This document shows, piece after piece, positions 26,972 through 35,991 of a stretch of 64,000 nt of DNA. The notes below the pieces were generated by a model. It saw only the letters and a program-made list of their open reading frames with translations, had not been told where the DNA came from and did no database searches. The position numbers and the translations under genes are program-made. This DNA comes from Agrococcus sp. Marseille-P2731 (GTDB lineage: Bacteria > Actinomycetota > Actinomycetes > Actinomycetales > Microbacteriaceae), in assembly GCF_900117395.1 (NCBI RefSeq), contig NZ_FPEG01000002.1, positions 821,659 to 885,658 on the forward strand, given 5' to 3'. How positions within the stretch are numbered: the first letter of the stretch is position 1; each line of letters opens with the position of its first letter.

Positions 26972-27942
26972 CGGTCGAGCCACGCCTCGATGATCCACGA
27001 GGCGATCGAGGTGCGACCCGGCAGCTGCACGGCACCGGAGCGCAGCTCGTCGCGCGTGAACCACCGCACGTCGAGGATCTCGACGCCGTCCGGCACGAAC
27101 GTCTCGGGGTCGGGCGCAGTGCACTCGAAGCCGATCATGAGGCTGCGCGGGAAGGGCCACGGCTGCGAGCCGAGGTAGCGCGGCGCGACGACGCGCAGCC
27201 CCGTCTCCTCGTGCACCTCGCGAACGACGGCTGCCTCGAGCGACTCCCCCGGGTCGACGAAGCCCGCGATGAGCGAGTAGCGGCCCTCGGGCCACGCGGC
27301 GTTGTGCCCGAGCAGGATCCGCTCGTCGGCGGCATCGTGGATCGCGACGATGACCGCCGGGTCGGTGCGCGGGAAGTGCGGCGACCCGCTCGCCGAGCGG
27401 CGCACCCAGCCCGACTCCTCGAACGCCGTCGGCAGGCCGTCGACCGGGCTGTGCGCGCTCTCGCGCTGCCAGACGCCGAGCGCCACCGCCTGCACGAGCA
27501 CGCCCGCGTCCGCATCATCGAGGTCGGCGCCGACCTCGCGCAGCGAGCGCCACTCGGCGCCCTCGACCTCGAAGGGCTCGGCGACGAGCTGGCTGAGGAT
27601 CACCGCCCCTGGCTCCCCCTCGCCCGCGGGAGCGAGGCGGCCCAGCCAGCTCGGCGGGACGGGCGGCTGCACCGGCGCGGCATCCGGCGGCAGCTCACCG
27701 GGAGCGAAGCGCACGAGGCGGCCGTCGCGCACGGGCGCGCGATCGCCGGCGATGACGATGATGCGCGTCGACGCCGTGGCGAGCGCGCGGTCGACGGCGT
27801 CGGGCAGGATGCGCGAGACGTGGTCTCGGTCGAGCCCCGACCGTGCGAGCGGGGGCACGATGCCGGGCGCCCATGCGCCGACCGCCTCCGACTGCGTCGA
27901 TCGAGCTGCGGGGCCCTCGGGGCCGCCTGTAGTGCTGGGCAC
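26968..27942 (-). CDS. nudC: NudC-like NAD(H) pyrophosphatase, zinc site lost
   Basis: 324 aa. The Nudix box GFVDPGESLEAAVVREVHEE, followed by TGL, fits the catalytic consensus. The SQPWPFPRSLM motif after it is the NudC signature for NAD(H) and NAD-capped RNA. Just before HFPRTDPAV, where NudC normally has a four-cysteine zinc ribbon, the sequence reads GWVRRSASGSP with no cysteines. The GTG at 27942 has GGAGG 4 nt upstream. It is first in a two-gene operon with the UvrD2-like helicase. Confidence 0.88.
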   Translation of the reverse strand: MPSTTGGPEGPAARSTQSEAVGAWAPGIVPPLARSGLDRDHVSRILPDAVDRALATASTRIIVIAGDRAPVRDGRLVRFAPGELPPDAAPVQPPVPPSWLGRLAPAGEGEPGAVILSQLVAEPFEVEGAEWRSLREVGADLDDADAGVLVQAVALGVWQRESAHSPVDGLPTAFEESGWVRRSASGSPHFPRTDPAVIVAIHDAADERILLGHNAAWPEGRYSLIAGFVDPGESLEAAVVREVHEETGLRVVAPRYLGSQPWPFPRSLMIGFECTAPDPETFVPDGVEILDVRWFTRDELRSGAVQLPGRTSIASWIIEAWLDR

Positions 27943-27987
27943 GTCACCTCCGTCGCGTGGCGCGGCCCCACTGCGGCGAGTGCGGCC

Positions 27988-27993
27988 TAGCCT
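27988..27993 (+). promoter_or_regulatory. -10 box of phosphotransferase-fold gene (leaderless)
   Basis: TAGCCT, 7 nt before the ATG at 28001. Confidence 0.6.
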
Positions 27994-28000
27994 GGCATCC

Positions 28001-29116
28001 ATGAGCTCGAACCCCTTCACTCTAGCCGCGCTCGCCACCACCGCCGTGCCCGGCCTCGACGTCGTCGGCGCGACGGAGGATGGCTCCGACGAGCACCGCT
28101 CTGTCGTCGCGGCACGGCTCGCGGACGGCTCGACCGTGCAGGTCATCCTGCCGCGATCGGTCACGGCGCTGCGCAGCGAGCAGGCCCACGAGCGCGCGCT
28201 CGCGGCACTCACCCTCGCCACCCGCTCGCGCCTGCCGTTCGAGGTGCCGACCGTGCTCGGCACGACGGATGCGGGGAAGTCGTCGCTCTCGGTCCTCACG
28301 CGCCTCGGCGGCACCGTCATGCGGCTCACTGACGTCTCCCCAGCGAAGCCCGGGCTCGCCGAGAGCGTCGGCCGTGCGATCGCCGCGCTCCACGAGCTGC
28401 CCACCTCCGTCGCCTCCGATGCCGGGCTCCCCCACGAGAGCGCGCAGGCACTGCGTGCGCGCCTGCTCGACACCTTCGACCGCGCGGCGGCGACCGGCTC
28501 GGTGCCGACCCCGCTGCTCGAGCGCTGGGAGGCGGCGCTGGGCGACGATCAGCTCTGGCAGTTCAAGCCCGCGCTCGTGCACGGCGACCTGCAGGCTCCC
28601 GCGTTCCGCATCGAGGACGCCGAGGTGGTCGGCATCGACGGCTGGCACGCGCTCGCCGTGGGCGACCCGGCGCGCGACCTCGCGTTCCTGCTCGGCTCGA
28701 GCGAGTTCGGCAGCGTCGACGCCGCCTTCGACGCGCACGCGGCCGCACGCGGCATCGGCGATCGCCAGGTGCGCCAGCGCGCGATGCTGCACGCGGAGCT
28801 GGACATCGCGCGCTGGCTGCTGCACGGCGCTGACCGCGGTGACGCCGCCATCGTCGAGGATGCGAAGGGGATGCTCGCGGGGCTGGTCGCACGCGTCGAC
28901 AGCGACCCGGGTGCCGCGATCGCGCCGCAGCGACTCGAGACGATGGATCTGACCGGCGTGCAGGCCTACCTCGGGGACACCGCGGAGGCTCCTCGGTCGC
29001 AGCGGAGCACCGACGTCGTCGAGCACCACGACGTGGCGCCCGAGCGCGACACGGCAGACGCCGCCGCCGAGCAGCTGCAGGACCGGGACAGCGACGGGGC
29101 CGCACCGCAGCGCTGA
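28001..29116 (+). CDS. APH-like phosphotransferase-fold protein
   Basis: 371 aa with an aminoglycoside/macrolide phosphotransferase-like kinase fold. The catalytic loop is LVHGDLQAP, keeping HGD, but the asparagine that usually follows as a Mg ligand is not seen (QAPAF). The metal aspartate appears in GIDGWHALAVGDPARDLAF. The N-lobe nucleotide lysine is not obvious. The C-terminal 70 residues are low-complexity and acidic. It may be a weakly active or inactive kinase; an antibiotic-resistance role should not be assumed. It is divergent from nudC and ends 4 nt from convergent adnB. Confidence 0.75.
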   Translation: MSSNPFTLAALATTAVPGLDVVGATEDGSDEHRSVVAARLADGSTVQVILPRSVTALRSEQAHERALAALTLATRSRLPFEVPTVLGTTDAGKSSLSVLTRLGGTVMRLTDVSPAKPGLAESVGRAIAALHELPTSVASDAGLPHESAQALRARLLDTFDRAAATGSVPTPLLERWEAALGDDQLWQFKPALVHGDLQAPAFRIEDAEVVGIDGWHALAVGDPARDLAFLLGSSEFGSVDAAFDAHAAARGIGDRQVRQRAMLHAELDIARWLLHGADRGDAAIVEDAKGMLAGLVARVDSDPGAAIAPQRLETMDLTGVQAYLGDTAEAPRSQRSTDVVEHHDVAPERDTADAAAEQLQDRDSDGAAPQR

Positions 29117-29120
29117 CGGC

Positions 29121-32100
29121 TCAGCGCATCGCCGAGGCCTCGGCCACCGCCTGCTGCGCTCGCAACCACCGCGCCTCGAGCTCGGCGAGCGACTCGATGC
29201 GCGTCGGCCTGATGATGCGATCGTGCTCGACGAAGTAGAGCTCTGCGTCGACCAGCTCGGGATCGAGCCCCGCGTGCGCGGCGTAGGCGGCGCGATACAG
29301 CGCGAGCTGCAGCTGGCGCGCCTCGAGGTCTGCGTCCCCGCTCGGCAACCGGCCGGTCTTCCAGTCGACCACGGTGGCTCGGTCCCCGTCACGGTAGACG
29401 GCATCGATCTTGCAGACCACGGTCGTGCCGGCGAGCGGCAGGTGGATCTCGATCTCCGTCTCCGCGGGCTCCCTGTCGCCGTACGGGGAGGCGAGGAACG
29501 TGCGCTTCAGCCGCTCGAGGCGCTCCGCGTCGATGCCGACGAGCTCCTCGTCCAGCGCTTCGTCGTCGACCGCGTCGCCGAGCCCGATGCCGCCGTCGCG
29601 GCGCTCGACCCAGCCGTGGAACAGCGTGCCCAGCCGCGTCGCAGCGAAGGGCTGCTGCGGCATCGGCCGCGCGATCTGCTGCGCCACGGCCACCGGATCC
29701 GCCGCCCAGTCCTTGAACCCGGATGCGGCGATGCGGCTCGGCAGCGCGAGGCCCGTGCCGATGCGGTCGGCCAGCAGCAGGTCGATCGCGTCGTCCCAGG
29801 GCGAAGCCGCCTCCGAGTCGGCTCCGGCCACGAGTGCCGCGGCGAGCTCGACGCGGTCGCGGCGAGCGCCGAGCGGATCGACGGGCCAGGTGACGGTCGC
29901 GGTGCGCGCGCCGAGCGGGTTCTCGGTGCCCTTCTCCGGCGGAGCGAGCAGCTCGACCTCGCGAGCGCGCGCCGCCTGCTCGAGCAGGCGCTTGGGCTTC
30001 GCCGCGCCCTTGGCGCTGCCGTACCACTGCGCCGCAGACAGCCACAGCGCCTCCTTGGCGCGCGTGACCGCCACGTAGGAGAGGCGGTCGCCCTCGGCCT
30101 CCTGGTGTGCCAGCAGCTCGCCGATGTACTGCTCGCGCGCCCTCGCGTACGAGGTCTTGGTGCGGTGGCCCTGCCACTCGAGCGAGGCGAGCAGCCCGGC
30201 GTCGCCGCGCAGCGGGTAGGGCAGTCGAGCCCAGTCGAGCCAGCCCAGCGGTGTGCTCTCCGCCTTGCCCTCCGCGAGCCGCGGCAACGCGACGAGATCC
30301 CACTCCAGGCCCTTCGCGGCGTGCATGGTCATGACCACCACCACGCCCGGCGCCTGCTGCGGCTGCGGGGCCTCGGGCCCGCGGCCGTCGTCGAGCACCT
30401 CGAGGTAGCTGAGGAAGGCCTCGAGCGTGCCGCGCTCATCTGCCGCGGCGAAGGCCTGCACCTCGCGCGCGAAGGCGTCGAGCGCATCGTGCGTGCCAGT
30501 CTGCTTCGCCGCGAGCTCGATGTCGAGGCGCAGCGCCTGCTCGACCGTGCGCACGAGCTCCGGCAGCGGCATGCCCGCCCGCCCGCGCAGCGCGCGCAGC
30601 ATTGAGCCGGCCTCCTGCAGCCGCGCCAGCCCTGCCTCCGTGGCGCCGTCCAGTCGACGCTCATCGACGACCGCGTCGAGCGCATCGACGATCGACGCGC
30701 TCGCCTCGGCCGCGACCGCGCCGCGATCCGCCCTGCGCTGCTCGTCGCTCAGCCCGCGCCGCACGATGGCCTGCGCATGCCGCTGGAGCGCCGCGAGATC
30801 GGCGACGCCGACGCGCCAGCGGCTGCCCGCCAGCAGGCGCACGAGGCTCGAACCCTCCTCCGGCCTGCCGAGCACGCGCAGCGCCGCGATCAGGTCGACC
30901 ACCTCCGGCTCGTCGAGCAGCCCGCCACCCCCTGAGCGCGTCACCGCGATGCCCTCGGCCTGCAGCGCCTGCGCGATCTCGACGCCCGCGGCGTGGGAGC
31001 GCACCAGCACCGCAGCGCTCTTCGTGCCGCGCCCCTCGCCGGTGCCGTGCGCTCGGAACCACGCGGCGAGCCCGCGGGCCTCGTCCTCGACGGTCTCGAC
31101 GTGGCGCACCTCGACCTCGCCCGGCCCGGCGCCCTCGCGCGGCTGCAGCGGGTCGACCGGCACGCCCGGCTGCAGCGGGAGGCCGCGCGCGATCGCGTGC
31201 GCGACGTCGAGCACGGCGACGTCGTTGCGCCAGCTGGTCGACAGGGAGAGCGTCTGCCGCACCTCGAGGCCGTCGGCGAAGAGCTTCAGGGTGCCGGCGC
31301 TCGCGCCGCGGAAGCCGTAGATCGCCTGGTTCGGGTCGCCCACCGCCATGACGGGCGTGCCGTGGAAGAGCCGCTGCAGCAGCTGGAGCTGGAGCACCGA
31401 GGTGTCCTGGAACTCGTCGAGCAGCACGTGGCGGTGCCGCGCCCGCAGCTCGTCGACCGCGGCCGGGTGCGCCTCGATCGCGTCGAGCGCGAGCCGCACC
31501 TGGTCGCTGAACTGCACGGTGCCGAGCCGGCGCTTCTCGCGGTCGAAGGCGTCCACGAGGTCGAGCAGCGGGTCGAGCGCGCCGACGCGCTCCACGTCGC
31601 TGAGCAGCGCCTTGCGGAGCTCGGCGGAGAGCTTCTCCCCCTCGTCGGCGTTGCGGAGCGCCCCGAGCGCGCCGAAGCCGTCGGCGTACTGCCTCCGACG
31701 CACGTCGTCGGTCGACACGTGGTGGTCGCCGAGCTCGCCGGCGAGCTGCATCACGCGTCGCGCGATCGTGTCGGCCGCCCCCAGCCTCGCGAGCCTGAGG
31801 TCGTCGGATGCGCGCGCCATGCGCATGGCGAGCAGGAACGCTGCAGCATCGGTGAGCACCTCGGACTCGGGATCGCGCCCGATCAGCAGCGCCCACTCGC
31901 GGAACAGCGCGCTGGCGAAGGAGTTGTAGGTCTGCACGAGCGGCAGCCGATGCTCGGCGCCCTCGGGCACGAGCCCGGCCCGGTGCAGGTGCTCGAGCTG
32001 CTTCCGGAGCCGGTCGCTCAGCTCGCGCGCCGCCTTGCGGGTGAAGGTCAGCCCGAGGATCTCGTCGGGCAGGGCCTTGCCGTTGGCGACGAGCCACAGC

Positions 32101-32264
32101 ACGCGCTGCGCCATCGTGTGCGTCTTGCCGCTGCCGGCTCCGGCGACGACGAGCACCGGCTCGTCGGCCGCCTCGATCACCGCGATCTGCTCGGGCGTCG
32201 GCGGCAGGGGAACACCGCCGCGCGCCTCGGCGAGGGCCGTCTCGATCTCGATCGCGGTGGTCAC
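29121..32264 (-). CDS. adnB: AdnB-like helicase-nuclease subunit
   Basis: 1047 aa. An N-terminal UvrD-type helicase has Walker A GAGSGKTHT, TFTRKAA, LLDEFQDTSVLQ, AVGDPNQAIYGFRGA, TMHAAKGLEW and YVAVTRAKEAL. A C-terminal RecB-like PD-(D/E)XK nuclease domain shows TVVDWKTGRLP. AdnAB is the actinobacterial machine that resects double-strand breaks. The GTG at 32264 overlaps the stop of adnA (GTGA), so the subunits are made in balance. The length matches mycobacterial AdnB. Confidence 0.92.
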   Translation of the reverse strand: MTTAIEIETALAEARGGVPLPPTPEQIAVIEAADEPVLVVAGAGSGKTHTMAQRVLWLVANGKALPDEILGLTFTRKAARELSDRLRKQLEHLHRAGLVPEGAEHRLPLVQTYNSFASALFREWALLIGRDPESEVLTDAAAFLLAMRMARASDDLRLARLGAADTIARRVMQLAGELGDHHVSTDDVRRRQYADGFGALGALRNADEGEKLSAELRKALLSDVERVGALDPLLDLVDAFDREKRRLGTVQFSDQVRLALDAIEAHPAAVDELRARHRHVLLDEFQDTSVLQLQLLQRLFHGTPVMAVGDPNQAIYGFRGASAGTLKLFADGLEVRQTLSLSTSWRNDVAVLDVAHAIARGLPLQPGVPVDPLQPREGAGPGEVEVRHVETVEDEARGLAAWFRAHGTGEGRGTKSAAVLVRSHAAGVEIAQALQAEGIAVTRSGGGGLLDEPEVVDLIAALRVLGRPEEGSSLVRLLAGSRWRVGVADLAALQRHAQAIVRRGLSDEQRRADRGAVAAEASASIVDALDAVVDERRLDGATEAGLARLQEAGSMLRALRGRAGMPLPELVRTVEQALRLDIELAAKQTGTHDALDAFAREVQAFAAADERGTLEAFLSYLEVLDDGRGPEAPQPQQAPGVVVVMTMHAAKGLEWDLVALPRLAEGKAESTPLGWLDWARLPYPLRGDAGLLASLEWQGHRTKTSYARAREQYIGELLAHQEAEGDRLSYVAVTRAKEALWLSAAQWYGSAKGAAKPKRLLEQAARAREVELLAPPEKGTENPLGARTATVTWPVDPLGARRDRVELAAALVAGADSEAASPWDDAIDLLLADRIGTGLALPSRIAASGFKDWAADPVAVAQQIARPMPQQPFAATRLGTLFHGWVERRDGGIGLGDAVDDEALDEELVGIDAERLERLKRTFLASPYGDREPAETEIEIHLPLAGTTVVCKIDAVYRDGDRATVVDWKTGRLPSGDADLEARQLQLALYRAAYAAHAGLDPELVDAELYFVEHDRIIRPTRIESLAELEARWLRAQQAVAEASAMR

Positions 32265-35200
32265 TCGGTCACCTCCGGGATGACGTGGATGCGGCAGCTG
32301 CCGTAGGAGAAGCGGTTGGTGCAGTGCACGGCGGGCTGCGCGGAGAAGCTCGCGCCACCCATCGTGTCGACGGCCGTGCGCAGGTGCTCGCGGAACGCAT
32401 CCGCGACCTCGTCGTAGGGGTCGGAGTCGACCCGCTTGTCCTTCCGCGAGAGCTTCGGCATGAGCAGCCGCGCCTGCGTTGGCGCGCCCTCGGCGATGCC
32501 CTCGATCGCGCCCAGCGCCACCGCGAGCTGATAGGCGCGCAGCTGCAGGTTGCCGAGCTCGGGGACGACCTTCGGCATCGACTTGCCGGTCTTGAGGTCG
32601 ACGATGCGCACCCGGCCGTCGGGGTGGCGCTCGAGCCAGTCGATCGAGCCCGAGAGGGTCGCGCCGTCGAGGTCGACCGAGAAGCGCGCCTCGCGGTCAC
32701 CCTGCTCGATCACCCACCCCTCGCCGCGCAGCACCTGGAAGTAGTCGGCCAGTGCCGCGGTCATCGGCGCCACCTCCTCCCGCTGCCGCGCAGCCTCCCA
32801 GCTCGACTCGTGCGCGAGCTCGGGGAAGCGAGCGTCGATGGCGGACTCGAGCGCGGCAGGATCGGTCGAATCGGCGCGCTCGACGGCGTCGTGCACGATC
32901 GTGCCGAACGCCGCCGCCCTGCTGCCCGTGCCGCCGGCGAGGCGGCCGATGATCCACGACACCTCGCAGTCCGAGAGGGTCTGCAGCGCTGACGGGCTGA
33001 CGCGCACCGGTTCGTGCGCGTCGAGCCGCTCGACGCTCGTCAGTGGGGCGAGGCCCGCCCACTCCTCCGGCGCCGCCCCCGGCACGCCCCGCTCGGCGAG
33101 CCGGCGCAGCGCGGCCGCGGCGGCTGCTGCCGCCGTGGGCTCCTGCGCGGTCACGACGCGACGGCGCAGGTGGCCCACGAGCGACCGCAGCGAGTGCCAG
33201 CCATCGGTGAAGGGGGGCACCGGCTCGAGCCCGGCGACGAACGGGGAGCGCTGCTCGTCCTCGTTCTCGACGGCCGTCAGCACCACCGAGCGCCGCGCGG
33301 TCGCGACCGCCTTGACGAACATCCGCAGCTCGTCGTGCAGCACGGCGGTGCGAGCGTCGTCGGTCTCGTCGCCCGTCAAGCGGTTCGCGCCCAGCAGGGA
33401 GCCGCGCAGGCGCAGGTTCGGCCACACGCCGTCCTGCAGCCCGGCGACGATGACGGTGTCGAGCTCGCGCCCGACGAACTGCCCCGGGGTGCCGATCGCG
33501 ACCCGCGCGCCCTCGGCCCTCGCGGCGAGCGAGTCGTCGTCGACGCTCGAGGCGAGCCAGGCGTCGACGAAGCCGCCCGTGTCGACGTCGGGGCGGCGCT
33601 CGATGAGCCGCGCCACCTGGTCGAACAGCGCCACGACGGCATCGAGCCTGCGGTTCGCCAGCGCGCGCTCCGCCCCCGCGCCGCCGAGCGCGGCCGATCG
33701 CCAGGACTCGGCGACACCGGCGGCATCCCACACTGCCCACAGCACCTGGTCGACGGATGCCGGGGTCTCGCCGCCCGCGAGCTGCCTCGCGCGCTCGATC
33801 ATGCGCGCGAGGCGCCGCGCGGCGGCCACGGCGGCGCGCGCACCGGCGAGCCCCTCGAACCGCTGCGGCTGCTCGAGCGCCTCGCGCACCAGCTCGGCAC
33901 CGGGCACGTGGACCTCGCCGCCTCCCGCGATGACGCTGTGCCGCAGCGCGCGCTTCAGTCGGCGCACCGCGAGCGCGTCCTGCCCCAGCAGATCGCTGCG
34001 CAGCAGCTGCTCGGCGAGGGCAGCGGTGAGCGGCACCCGATCGGCCGCCACGGCGAGCACCTGCACGAGCGCGTCGACCACGCCGACCTCGCGCAGCCGG
34101 GTAGGACCGCCAGCCGCGACGGGCACGTCGAGCGACGCCAGCAGCGACGCGAGCTCGGAGGCGGCGCGACCGGTGCGGGCGATGATCGCCATCTCGTCGT
34201 GGCGCACGCCGCGCGCGCGGCGCTCGTGGATCACCCGGGCGATCTGGCGCGCCTGCTCGTCGACGGAAGGGGCGATCCGCAGCTCGACGGCGTCGCCCGC
34301 GGGGCCCGCCGGCGCCGCCCCGCGCTGGTCGCCGGCACGCGCGGTGCCGATGCGCTCGGCGGAGGACTCGGCGAGCGCGCGGATCGCCGTGCCGTGCCGG
34401 TGGTCGCGCGTGAGGCGGAGGCGATGCCCGGGCTGCGCGGCGAAGCCCAGTCGTTGCGGCAGCGCCCCGAGCAGCGCCGGATCGGCCCCGCGGAACCCGC
34501 CGGTGGTCGTGTCGGGATCGCCGAACGCCACGACGCTCGCGCCCCGCGCGCGCAGCGCCTCGAGGACCACGACCGCGCCCTCCGTGAGCTCCTGCGCGTC
34601 GTCGACGAGCACGAGCGTCGGCAGCTGCACGGTCGTCACCGCGATCTCGGCGGCCGCGCGGCGCAGCAGCGAGGCCGCCGTCACCGCCTCTGCACCGCGC
34701 CGCTCGAGCCGCTGCAGCCGGTCGAACTCGGCTATGAAGGTGCCGGCTGCGACCCACTCCTGCACGCCGCGGCTCTCGCCCTCTCGCGCCAGCGCCTCCG
34801 CCCCCATGCCGCGCTCGGCGGCAGCGGCCATCAGCTCGCGCAGCTCTGCCCGGAAGCCGGCCTGCTCGCGCACCTCGAGCCCCAGGTGCTCGGGCCAGGC
34901 CGGGCCGCTCGACTCCCCCGCCTCGGCGTCGTCGGCGTGCCCGGCGAGCATCGCGGCGATGATGCGATCCTGCTCGGCGCCCGAGAGCAGCTGCGGCGCC
35001 GACCGGCCCTCGGCGAGCGCTGCGGCGGTGAGGACCGCGTGCGCGAAGGACGGCATCGAGCGGGCGAGCGGACCGGGGGTGACGATCGCCGTGCGGTGCG
35101 CCAGGCGGTCGCGCAGCGCTGTCGCCGCCTGGCGCGAGCCCGCCACGACGAGCAGCGCTGCCGGTGGCAGCCCAGCGCCGAGGCGCGCCGCCGCGAGCTC

Positions 35201-35317
35201 GACGAGCGTCGCCGTCTTGCCGGTGCCCGCCGCCCCGATGACGATGGCGGAGGCGGTCTCCGGCAGGGCGAGCACGGCGCGCTGCGAGGCGTCGAGGGTC
35301 ACGGTCTGATCGGTCAC
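32261..35317 (-). CDS. adnA: AdnA-like helicase-nuclease subunit
   Basis: 1018 aa. The helicase half is divergent: Walker A GAAGTGKTA and Walker B LVLVDDAQELTE, with DD-AQ instead of DE-Q, then AFGDPDTTTGGFRGAD. Such drift in the AdnA motor is known from mycobacteria, where AdnB is the lead motor. The C-terminal nuclease motif is VRIVDLKTGKSMP, and the last residues contain a cysteine pair (HCTNR, SCRIH) that could join the iron-sulfur staple of the nuclease. The GTG at 35317 has TACCGT 6 nt upstream. It is first gene of adnAB. Confidence 0.9.
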   Translation of the reverse strand: MTDQTVTLDASQRAVLALPETASAIVIGAAGTGKTATLVELAAARLGAGLPPAALLVVAGSRQAATALRDRLAHRTAIVTPGPLARSMPSFAHAVLTAAALAEGRSAPQLLSGAEQDRIIAAMLAGHADDAEAGESSGPAWPEHLGLEVREQAGFRAELRELMAAAAERGMGAEALAREGESRGVQEWVAAGTFIAEFDRLQRLERRGAEAVTAASLLRRAAAEIAVTTVQLPTLVLVDDAQELTEGAVVVLEALRARGASVVAFGDPDTTTGGFRGADPALLGALPQRLGFAAQPGHRLRLTRDHRHGTAIRALAESSAERIGTARAGDQRGAAPAGPAGDAVELRIAPSVDEQARQIARVIHERRARGVRHDEMAIIARTGRAASELASLLASLDVPVAAGGPTRLREVGVVDALVQVLAVAADRVPLTAALAEQLLRSDLLGQDALAVRRLKRALRHSVIAGGGEVHVPGAELVREALEQPQRFEGLAGARAAVAAARRLARMIERARQLAGGETPASVDQVLWAVWDAAGVAESWRSAALGGAGAERALANRRLDAVVALFDQVARLIERRPDVDTGGFVDAWLASSVDDDSLAARAEGARVAIGTPGQFVGRELDTVIVAGLQDGVWPNLRLRGSLLGANRLTGDETDDARTAVLHDELRMFVKAVATARRSVVLTAVENEDEQRSPFVAGLEPVPPFTDGWHSLRSLVGHLRRRVVTAQEPTAAAAAAAALRRLAERGVPGAAPEEWAGLAPLTSVERLDAHEPVRVSPSALQTLSDCEVSWIIGRLAGGTGSRAAAFGTIVHDAVERADSTDPAALESAIDARFPELAHESSWEAARQREEVAPMTAALADYFQVLRGEGWVIEQGDREARFSVDLDGATLSGSIDWLERHPDGRVRIVDLKTGKSMPKVVPELGNLQLRAYQLAVALGAIEGIAEGAPTQARLLMPKLSRKDKRVDSDPYDEVADAFREHLRTAVDTMGGASFSAQPAVHCTNRFSYGSCRIHVIPEVTE

Positions 35318-35323
35318 AGCGCC

Positions 35324-35329
35324 ACGGTA
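35324..35329 (-). promoter_or_regulatory. -10 box of adnAB (leaderless)
   Basis: TACCGT on the minus strand, 6 nt before the GTG of adnA at 35317. Confidence 0.55.
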
Positions 35330-35394
35330 TCGACGGCCGCCGACATCCGCGTTCGCCGGGCGCGCAACGGCGCGTCAGCCCGCATCCGTGTCGC

Positions 35395-35400
35395 TATCCT
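35395..35400 (+). promoter_or_regulatory. -10 box of DUF3107 gene
   Basis: TATCCT, 7 nt before the ATG at 35408. The 7-nt gap contains AGGAG, but that is too short a leader to act as a ribosome site if transcription starts near the ATG. Confidence 0.55.
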
Positions 35401-35407
35401 CAGGAGC

Positions 35408-35626
35408 ATGGACATCCGCATCGGCATCAAGGACTCTGCGCGCGAGATCGCGTTCGACTCGGCACAGGCTGCCAAGGAGATCGAGGACACCGTGATCGCT
35501 GCCCTCGATTCCGGGCACCTCGTGCTCGACGACGCCAAGGGCCGTCGCTACATCGTGCCGAGCACGGGCATCGCCTACGTCGAGATCGGCAGCGAGTCGA
35601 CGCGCAAGATCGGCTTCGTGGCCTGA
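35408..35626 (+). CDS. DUF3107 family protein
   Basis: 72 aa, typical of the actinobacterial DUF3107 family: MDIRIGIKDSAREI at the start and GRRYIVPSTGIAYVEIG near the end. The function is unknown. The stop shares its A with the next ATG (TGATG), so the small membrane protein downstream is coupled to it. Confidence 0.88.
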   Translation: MDIRIGIKDSAREIAFDSAQAAKEIEDTVIAALDSGHLVLDDAKGRRYIVPSTGIAYVEIGSESTRKIGFVA

Positions 35627-35931
35627 TGCTCCCCATCCTCGTGCTGGTGCCCATGGTGATGGGCGCGGCGATCGGGCTGCTGGCCCGCTACCTGCTGCCG
35701 GGGCGCCAGTGGGTGGGTCTCTTCCTCAACCCGCTCGCAGCCGCTGCGGCCGCGGGCGTGGTGTGGACGATCGGCGCCGCCATGGGCGCAGGTGCGGACA
35801 ACGGCTGGCTGTGGCTCGCCAGCCTCGTCGCGGCGCTCGCCGTGAGCGTCGTGCTGCCGCGGGTGCTGCCTGCACGCCGGGAGCGGGCAGACGCCGAGTA
35901 CCTCGCGCAGCTGCGCGCCACCAAGGCCTGA
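35626..35931 (+). CDS. Small integral membrane protein, unknown
   Basis: 101 aa with three hydrophobic helices (about residues 2-22, 30-55 and 60-80) and a basic, cytoplasmic tail (PARRERADAEYLAQ). I do not recognise a family. It is coupled to the DUF3107 gene by a TGATG overlap. Confidence 0.7.
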   Translation: MLPILVLVPMVMGAAIGLLARYLLPGRQWVGLFLNPLAAAAAAGVVWTIGAAMGAGADNGWLWLASLVAALAVSVVLPRVLPARRERADAEYLAQLRATKA

Positions 35932-35991
35932 GTCCTCGCCGGACCGAGGTCCGCGCAGCGGCCCGCCGGCCGACGCTCAGGCGGCGGTCGC

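Noticed and set aside
28001..29116. Antibiotic resistance phosphotransferase
   Set aside because: The fold fits, but the Mg-binding asparagine is not seen and the neighbours are repair genes; resistance is not supported.
32838..35626. Long plus-strand frames over adnA (up to 870 codons)
   Set aside because: Shadow frames of adnA; no recognisable domain, while the minus-strand frame has full helicase and nuclease motifs.
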